Origin: Saccharomycopsis crataegensis
Lineage: Eukaryota; Ascomycota; Saccharomycetes; Ascoideales; Saccharomycopsidaceae
Length of the DNA stretch: 64,000 nt
Direction of reading: 5' to 3'
Assembly: GCF_037102585.1 (NCBI RefSeq)
Contig: NW_027043829.1
Span: 496,001-560,000, forward strand
Shown piece after piece: positions 60,532 to 64,000 of the stretch (position 1 is its first letter; the number at the start of each line of letters is the position of its first letter). The notes below the pieces were generated by a model that worked only from the letters and a program-made list of their open reading frames with translations, was not told where the DNA came from and did not search any database. A program made the position numbers and the translations under genes.

Positions 60532-61330
60532 ATTTATTCATTTCTTGTATCCAACGTATGCGGTTTTTGCTTAGTCGAAGATTAAGACATTTTGAAATGA
60601 TATTCTATAGATGTACGTGGCGTGTTCGATGATAATTCTTTTAAGGATATTATTGTCATGGCAAGGCTTGCTGATGCTTAATTCCATTGCCATATTCGAC
60701 TACCTTGTATTATATTACCTACATCATGTAATTTCCTTATTTTAAAGGAGAAGCGGGGAATCCTCTCATTTTATATGCAATAAAGCGTCTTAAATTTTCT
60801 TATTTGTGAAATTTACTAAAAGTATCAGTCAAGGAAGGGCCTGTGCAAGGGACTATACATACCGCAAAATTTGAACCGGTTTTTTTTTTCAAAAAAAAAA
60901 GTGAAGCTAAATATCAAAACCATTTCAACTGTAGCAATGATTCTACGATTAATTTTTGGAAGTATTATTCTTAATGAACGTTATTTCAAATAGACAATAA
61001 TAATGTCACTGCAATCAGACAGCCCTCATCACCATATCCATCCTCTCCATAATTTAATCAGCAGCAGAATCAGGCGTGTAGAGGGAATTGGGGAATGTAT
61101 TATCAATATATGACAAGAGACTCGCTACATTTTCTTGTGGGTATATGTAATTCCAATAAATAATGAATATATATATAAACCAAATCCAAAAAACTCAAAA
61201 TTTAAAAATATAGACCATTATATGGTTCAATTAATAGTTATCATCCATACTCCAATAATTAAATCCTTAATTATATATAAAAAAAAAAATGTAAAAAAAA
61301 TAAAGAGAATAAATTCCGTAATTGATGTAT
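60532..61330. other. Intergenic: PFK26 3' side, with hairpins
   Basis: 800 bp of AT-rich DNA. Contains an imperfect stem ATGGCAAGG ... CCATTGCCAT (60658-60697), a perfect T10-C-A10 hairpin (60880-60900) and A-runs near the PFK26 stop. No coding frame or RNA signature is strong enough to call. Confidence 0.5.
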
Positions 61331-63709
61331 CTACTCATTACCATTATTCTGAGAGCGTTGTACTTCATTGAGACGCTGTTTGAGATGACTTAACTCAAAA
61401 GGGTTTCTATCGTCATTATGTGATGTGCTGTGTGATGGTCTTTTACTATGAACGCTAGCGACGGCTTCAAGAAAGTTTAAACCACCGGTTGATTCATAAT
61501 TTTCATTCAAGTTTCTTAGTCTGTGCAAATTATTACTGCCAGAACGACTTTCCCTAAACCTTCCCAATGCACCTGAAGGAACTGATGGTACCACACTATA
61601 TTTCCGCTGGCGTCCCGAATTACTCAAATCATTTTCTTTCAATCTCTTGGTATACTTAAATTTATCAACTTTGAAAAAACTATCCTTGTGCTCATCATAT
61701 TCATAGAGTGACCAATCAACACCGTATGGTTTTGGTTCAAGGATATACACCGAGTGTAATGGAATATCCAAGTCGCCAATATGCTCCTTGGAAATATTCA
61801 AGAAATAACCAAGCAAGATTCGCGAAACAACACGATGAGTAATTAATAATAAATGGTCTTCAGCACGTTCTATTTCTGTTATTATTGGCTTAAGTCTGTT
61901 GACAACATCCAAGTACGATTCGCCTCCGAGTCCAGGGTACCTATATGTCAATTTGTTTTCGATTCGAGCTTCAAATTCCTGGGGATATCTCTCCTGAATT
62001 TCTTTGTAGGTTAAGCCTTCCATTTTACCGGAACCAAGTTCGTTCAACATTCGCATTTCTTTAACAAAAAATTCATCACTATTAAAATATTTCGCGGTAT
62101 CAATACTTCTTTTCAACATTGAAGTCCAAACACCAAACGTCTGCTCAGAAGTCTCATCATCGTCGCTAGCATCACCTTCTTCTTTGTCATGGGCTTGAAC
62201 AATATTTTGAGCTGCCTCTTGAAGCTGAATTCTGTTGAATTCATCACGTTTTTGAGTTACGAAATTGGTGAGTGCTTTTGCGAATTTAACACCTCTAGCA
62301 GTTAACCCACAATCACCACCAATTCTCCCTTCAACATTATCAAAACTTTCCCCATGACGGGTCAAAATGATAAGTCTATCTTTGAGATTGAAATTCAAAA
62401 GAAATTCAATAGTTTGACAAGCAAGAAACCCAGAAATTTTGAACGTGATGAATTTCTCTCCAACATTAATCATTTTCACGTATCCAATATGCTTCTTTTT
62501 AAAGATTTTTTTTTCCTTGGTTTCATCTAAAGTCTGATAAACTTTCTCGTAGTTCGATAGTCTTTCCGTGAAATCAATGAGGGCTTTATCCTTGTCCATT
62601 TGTTTGTAATCTGGACCAGAAAGCTTTAGTCTAATATTACTCTGAATTAAAGCTTGTTCATCACAATAACTTTCCAAAAATAGAATTTTCAATCTATTTT
62701 CTGATGATTCATTAATACGTTGAACAATTCGTTCACGTCTAGCATACGTCGAATTGGTGGCATCAAAGATGCCAACTGCTCCAGGGCCGTACAACACATA
62801 TTTCAACAACTCATCAAGGGTATCCATTGCCCATTTTTCACGAATGTCCAAACTCGACTTGTTATCTGGCGAGAAAAAATTCGCTGAATGACTAGTATTC
62901 TCGATATCCGTTAATGGTTTTGACGATGGGCCCAAATTATGAGAATCGGTTTTTCTTCTGGTGTTGCCAACGTTGAACACTTTGCAATCATGATGCATCC
63001 AGTTTAAATAGCGCGCCAACTTGTTGGTGATGTATGATTTTCCGCGTGCTGGTAAACCAACCATGACAATAACAAGCTTGCTAGCCACATCTAATGAAGC
63101 AATAGTGCCATCAGGGGAATCTCGAGATTTTGTTAGACCAGGAACATCGAGGGTAGTGGCACGACGTTTGGGCCGTTGGGTCTGGCGCTCTATTCGGCTT
63201 TGGGGTACCACAGTAAATGGTTTTTTACTATCTAAAAATTTCTTGGAAGCAAGAATGGGATCTTCTTCATCACTATCATCGTTATCGGCATCGTTGTCAG
63301 CCTCCTCAAATAATGCGCTAGCGTTCTTTTGAAGCGGGGTGTGATGAGGTTTCGATGATGCGGTGATTGGAGATAATGCCAATTCGTTGTCACTAATGTT
63401 TCCCATCGGTGTATTATTATCGCTAGATAGAACAGGCAGAGTATGGTTTGAGACAAATGGGGTATCACTTAAAGGTCGCTTATTGAAGGCCGGTAATGGG
63501 AGAGCTTTGATATTTCTTGGATGCATTTCGGACGATGAATAATCTGGAACTCTGAATTGTGAGACAAAAGATGATGCCAAAGTGTCACTTAGAACTTCAT
63601 TGGATCCATTGTCATTTTTCTTGTGATAGTGGTCTTGTTCCTCGTCAGTGGTGACAATAACGTCTTCATAACTGGCATTTTTGTTGATGAAGACTTTAGG
63701 ATCTGTCAT
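61331..63709 (-). CDS. PFK26: 6-phosphofructo-2-kinase (Pfk26 type) with phosphatase domain
   Basis: Makes fructose-2,6-bisphosphate, the activator of phosphofructokinase and inhibitor of fructose-1,6-bisphosphatase. 792 residues (S. cerevisiae Pfk26: 827), with a long Ser/Asp-rich N-terminal extension (1-205, including RPKRRATTLDVP, a PKA-like RRAT site), the kinase domain with Walker A GLPARGKS (218-225), GIFDATNSTYARR and LKLSGPDY, then a phosphoglycerate-mutase-type domain with ILTRHGES (about residue 450), NELGSGKMEGLTYKEI and LLITHRVVSR. Both histidines of the phosphatase site are present, whereas in S. cerevisiae Pfk26 the first is reported to be Ser. It may therefore be bifunctional. 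Confidence 0.9.
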   Translation of the reverse strand: MTDPKVFINKNASYEDVIVTTDEEQDHYHKKNDNGSNEVLSDTLASSFVSQFRVPDYSSSEMHPRNIKALPLPAFNKRPLSDTPFVSNHTLPVLSSDNNTPMGNISDNELALSPITASSKPHHTPLQKNASALFEEADNDADNDDSDEEDPILASKKFLDSKKPFTVVPQSRIERQTQRPKRRATTLDVPGLTKSRDSPDGTIASLDVASKLVIVMVGLPARGKSYITNKLARYLNWMHHDCKVFNVGNTRRKTDSHNLGPSSKPLTDIENTSHSANFFSPDNKSSLDIREKWAMDTLDELLKYVLYGPGAVGIFDATNSTYARRERIVQRINESSENRLKILFLESYCDEQALIQSNIRLKLSGPDYKQMDKDKALIDFTERLSNYEKVYQTLDETKEKKIFKKKHIGYVKMINVGEKFITFKISGFLACQTIEFLLNFNLKDRLIILTRHGESFDNVEGRIGGDCGLTARGVKFAKALTNFVTQKRDEFNRIQLQEAAQNIVQAHDKEEGDASDDDETSEQTFGVWTSMLKRSIDTAKYFNSDEFFVKEMRMLNELGSGKMEGLTYKEIQERYPQEFEARIENKLTYRYPGLGGESYLDVVNRLKPIITEIERAEDHLLLITHRVVSRILLGYFLNISKEHIGDLDIPLHSVYILEPKPYGVDWSLYEYDEHKDSFFKVDKFKYTKRLKENDLSNSGRQRKYSVVPSVPSGALGRFRESRSGSNNLHRLRNLNENYESTGGLNFLEAVASVHSKRPSHSTSHNDDRNPFELSHLKQRLNEVQRSQNNGNE

Positions 63710-64000
63710 ACTATAATAACGATTATTGCTCTACACTGTAGGGGAGAACGACAATATGCTTGCAGGTAGATCTAGAAGGTATCTAGCACTATCCCGGTCA
63801 AAATAGAAAAGAAGAGAAAGGAGAAGCAGATTTCAATAATTTCAACACCTCTTTGCTACTGTTAATCCTACCACTGCAACAGTCACCTAAGAATGATGAC
63901 CATCGATTGGACAAAAAAAAAAACACAAACAATACGGTTACGCTGCCCGGCATTATGACACTACGATTAGGGGAGGCCTCATCCATTTCTCCTTTTTAAT
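63710..64000. other. Upstream region of PFK26 at the window edge
   Basis: No supported gene; a 62-codon minus-strand frame here is unremarkable. Contains an A-run at 63914. Confidence 0.4.

Noticed and set aside
60870-60900. B-box-like GGTTCAAAT next to a T10/A10 run, as a Pol III gene
   Set aside because: No A box at a suitable distance and the B box is incomplete.
1-64000. CRISPR arrays, bacterial-style operons, toxin or defence systems
   Set aside because: All recognised genes are eukaryotic; no direct-repeat/spacer array was seen.

Overview
The window is nuclear DNA of an ascomycetous budding yeast (Saccharomycotina). This rests on dense, mostly intronless genes with recognisable yeast orthologues, the few introns carrying GTRAGT/GTACGT donors and a strict TACTAAC branch point, an intron-bearing tRNA-Pro, and AT-rich spacers full of poly(dA:dT) tracts. 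The gene set points outside S. cerevisiae itself: many proteins are longer and carry Asn/Asp/Ser runs. A CTG codon sits at a conserved Leu position of POL4, which argues weakly for standard decoding of CTG. I cannot name the genus.

Layout. 1-13 kb: 3' part of TEL1 (checkpoint kinase, cut by the window edge), a small unknown membrane protein, the alpha-arrestin LDB19/ART1, a spliced gene for a secreted I9/PBI2-type protease inhibitor, prefoldin GIM3 and, divergently, UPS1. 13.6-25 kb: a very large SRB8/MED12, bleomycin hydrolase LAP3, and a secreted PRY/CAP protein. 25-38 kb: TRS120 (minus) divergent from spliced PUP1, ADE8 (minus) divergent from an unknown single-pass surface protein, then TOM22 and RPT6. 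38-40 kb: a gene-poor interval with an intron-bearing tRNA-Pro(UGG) and, about 0.8 kb from it, a solo LTR with intact ends and a 5-bp target duplication. 40-49 kb: SYN8, a spliced Asn-rich orphan, mitochondrial MSE1, another Asn-rich orphan divergent from a BUD27 that lacks its prefoldin domain, and SIT4. 50-64 kb: a bHLH factor with E-box/UAS-INO-like sites upstream, ATG31 divergent from POL4, an RluA-type pseudouridine synthase divergent from COG5, a basic lysine-rich protein, spliced RPS23, a small ORF with a mitochondrial-type N terminus, and PFK26.

The genes are ordinary eukaryotic housekeeping genes without operons. Shared themes are proteasome (PUP1, RPT6), vesicle traffic (TRS120, SYN8, COG5), prefoldin/TOR-linked functions (GIM3, BUD27, SIT4, LDB19), mitochondria (UPS1, TOM22, MSE1) and DNA repair (TEL1, POL4). 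I found no multi-gene novel system. The most unusual items are the signal-peptide-bearing I9 inhibitor, the prefoldin-less BUD27, a PFK26 with an intact phosphatase histidine, the solo LTR, an overlapping upstream ORF at COG5, and several orphan genes.
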